Source: Amborella trichopoda (lineage: Eukaryota; Streptophyta; Magnoliopsida; Amborellales; Amborellaceae). Taken from it: a stretch of 64,000 bases of DNA. The position numbers were made by a program, and so were the translations under genes. This document shows positions 62,756-64,000 of this stretch, piece by piece. Within the stretch, counting starts at the first letter, position 1. Each line of letters opens with the position of its first letter. The DNA lies in assembly GCF_000471905.2 (NCBI RefSeq), contig NW_006494931.1, forward strand, positions 3,780,501 through 3,844,500, given 5' to 3'. Below the pieces are notes generated by a model, which was not told the origin of the DNA, ran no database searches, and saw nothing but the letters and a program-made list of their open reading frames with translations.

Positions 62756-64000
62756 GATGGGTATTGTGTTTGATAACATATATTAACCATATAAATAAAT
62801 AATATAAATATATAACATAATTTAATATATAATATAATATATAATATAATATATTTTATATATTTTATTAATGTATATTTATATTATATAACATATAATA
62901 TAAGATATTTAAATATTATATATAATAAAAGATATTTATATATTATGTATATAATATTTAGGTAATATAATAAATACATTATCTATAATATAAGAATATA
63001 AATATTATACATAATATAATATATGATATTATTTTTTATATATGATCTAATAATATATTTATTATATAATATAATATATATAATAATATATTTATATATT
63101 TATTAATGAATATTTATATTATATATAAGATATAAAATATCTTTATATTTTATATATAATATAGTATAATATAAGATATTTATATTTATTTAAATATTAT
63201 TAGTTATTATATTATATTTAATATTTAATATGTATTTAATATAGTACATATAAGTAAATTATTTATATTATAATAATATAAATATATATTATATATAATA
63301 TATAACATAATATAAGATATTTATTATATAGTATAATATATAATACATAATATATAATATATAACATATAATCTAATCTAATATATTTATATATTGAGAA
63401 ATGATCATATAGGACCCTCCCCCACCCATGTGTGTAGGACTCCAAAGGATCACTATTAAATTTGGCACGGATCTATAGAAAAGTCAAGTCCTACACCCAT
63501 TTGATAACTTTTCTAAAGATCCATGCCAACTTTAATGGTGATCCTTTAAGATTCTATACACATGGGTGGGAGAAGGTCCTATAGGATCATTACTCTTATA
63601 TATTATATATAATATAGTATAATATAAGATATTTATATTTATTTATATGTTATTAGTTATTATTTAAATATAATATTTATTTAATATAGTATACTTAAGT
63701 AAATTATTTATAATATAATAATATCAATATTATATATAATATAAATTTATATTATATAATATATAACATAATATAAGATATTGGCATATTATATATAATA
63801 TAAATATATTATATTAATTATATATTAATATTCATTTTATTAATGTAATTTATTTTATATTGTATATATTGATTGTATAGTATATGTAATATATAATATT
63901 GCTATATATTTATATTATATTATATATTCTATATATATATATATATACTATATACTATATATATATATATATATACGTNACTATTATACGTAACTAATAC
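62756..64000. repeat. TA-rich low-complexity tract
   Basis: Almost entirely A and T with repeated TATATAATATAATATA-type phrases, a likely diverged minisatellite or expanded microsatellite. A foldback MITE sits within it (63396-63595). One ambiguous base occurs near 63979. Confidence 0.85.
63396..63595. mobile_element. Foldback MITE, about 200 bp
   Basis: The two halves are long imperfect inverted repeats of about 80 bp. The left half begins GAGAAATGATCATATAGGAC and the reverse complement of the right end begins GAGTAATGATCCTATAGGAC. The pairing continues through CCCACCCATGTGT and AAAGGATCAC. The normal-composition element stands out inside TA-rich DNA. The target duplication is not resolvable in TA repeats. 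Confidence 0.75.

Overview
This is nuclear DNA of a flowering plant. The evidence is a spliced 22-exon ARGONAUTE gene with GT-AG introns, Ty1-copia and RTE retrotransposons, hAT-type elements, a FAR1/MULE-type relic, endogenous caulimovirid (plant pararetrovirus) sequence, and long CT/GA and AT microsatellites. The species cannot be fixed from the sequence. The very long TE-filled introns and old, decayed elements would suit an early-diverging angiosperm or another large-intron plant, but that is inference.

The only host gene I can support runs from 7328 to 47110 on the plus strand. It is an AGO4/6/9-clade ARGONAUTE. I assembled it exon by exon: 22 exons joining in frame into 2,712 nt (903 residues plus stop), with a proline-rich N-terminus, N, PAZ, MID and PIWI domains, a D-E-D-H catalytic set (D634, E675, D717, H850) and the terminal MFFC. 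Introns are modest up to exon 16. Intron 16 is then 26,461 bp and lies between the codons of two catalytic aspartates.

Intron 16 holds the most unusual object in the window. At about 20485-31515 there is a large inverted repeat of an endogenous caulimovirid. Its arms are about 3.7 and 4.0 kb, and its loop is about 3.4 kb. Each arm carries a movement-protein segment joined head to head with a coat/zinc-knuckle/protease segment. The loop carries reverse transcriptase, RNase H, a C-terminal region, and a promoter and leader region with tandem repeats. Both arms share the same frame breaks and the same stop inside the zinc knuckle. Everything viral here is broken. Transcription of the AGO gene through this intron would make a long foldback RNA of viral sequence inside the primary transcript of a small-RNA effector gene.

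The rest of intron 16 contains RTE LINE pieces (one split by a hAT-like element with an 8-bp target duplication), a second hAT-like element with a perfect 8-bp target duplication, a MITE-like element, and a rearranged Ty1-copia relic with an inverted LTR fragment that carries another insertion.

Downstream of the gene (47111-64000) are microsatellites, a solo LTR, a 1.1-kb LTR/primer-site inverted repeat, a degenerate Ty1-copia element of the same family as the solo LTR (53866-58781), a FAR1-like pseudogene split by a probable solo LTR, and a TA-rich tract holding a foldback MITE. Upstream (1-4130) is the decayed end of another Ty1-copia element and unannotated AT-rich DNA. There are three assembly gaps: 20306-20325, 34905-34923 and 47388-47628. 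No tRNA, rRNA or CRISPR was seen.
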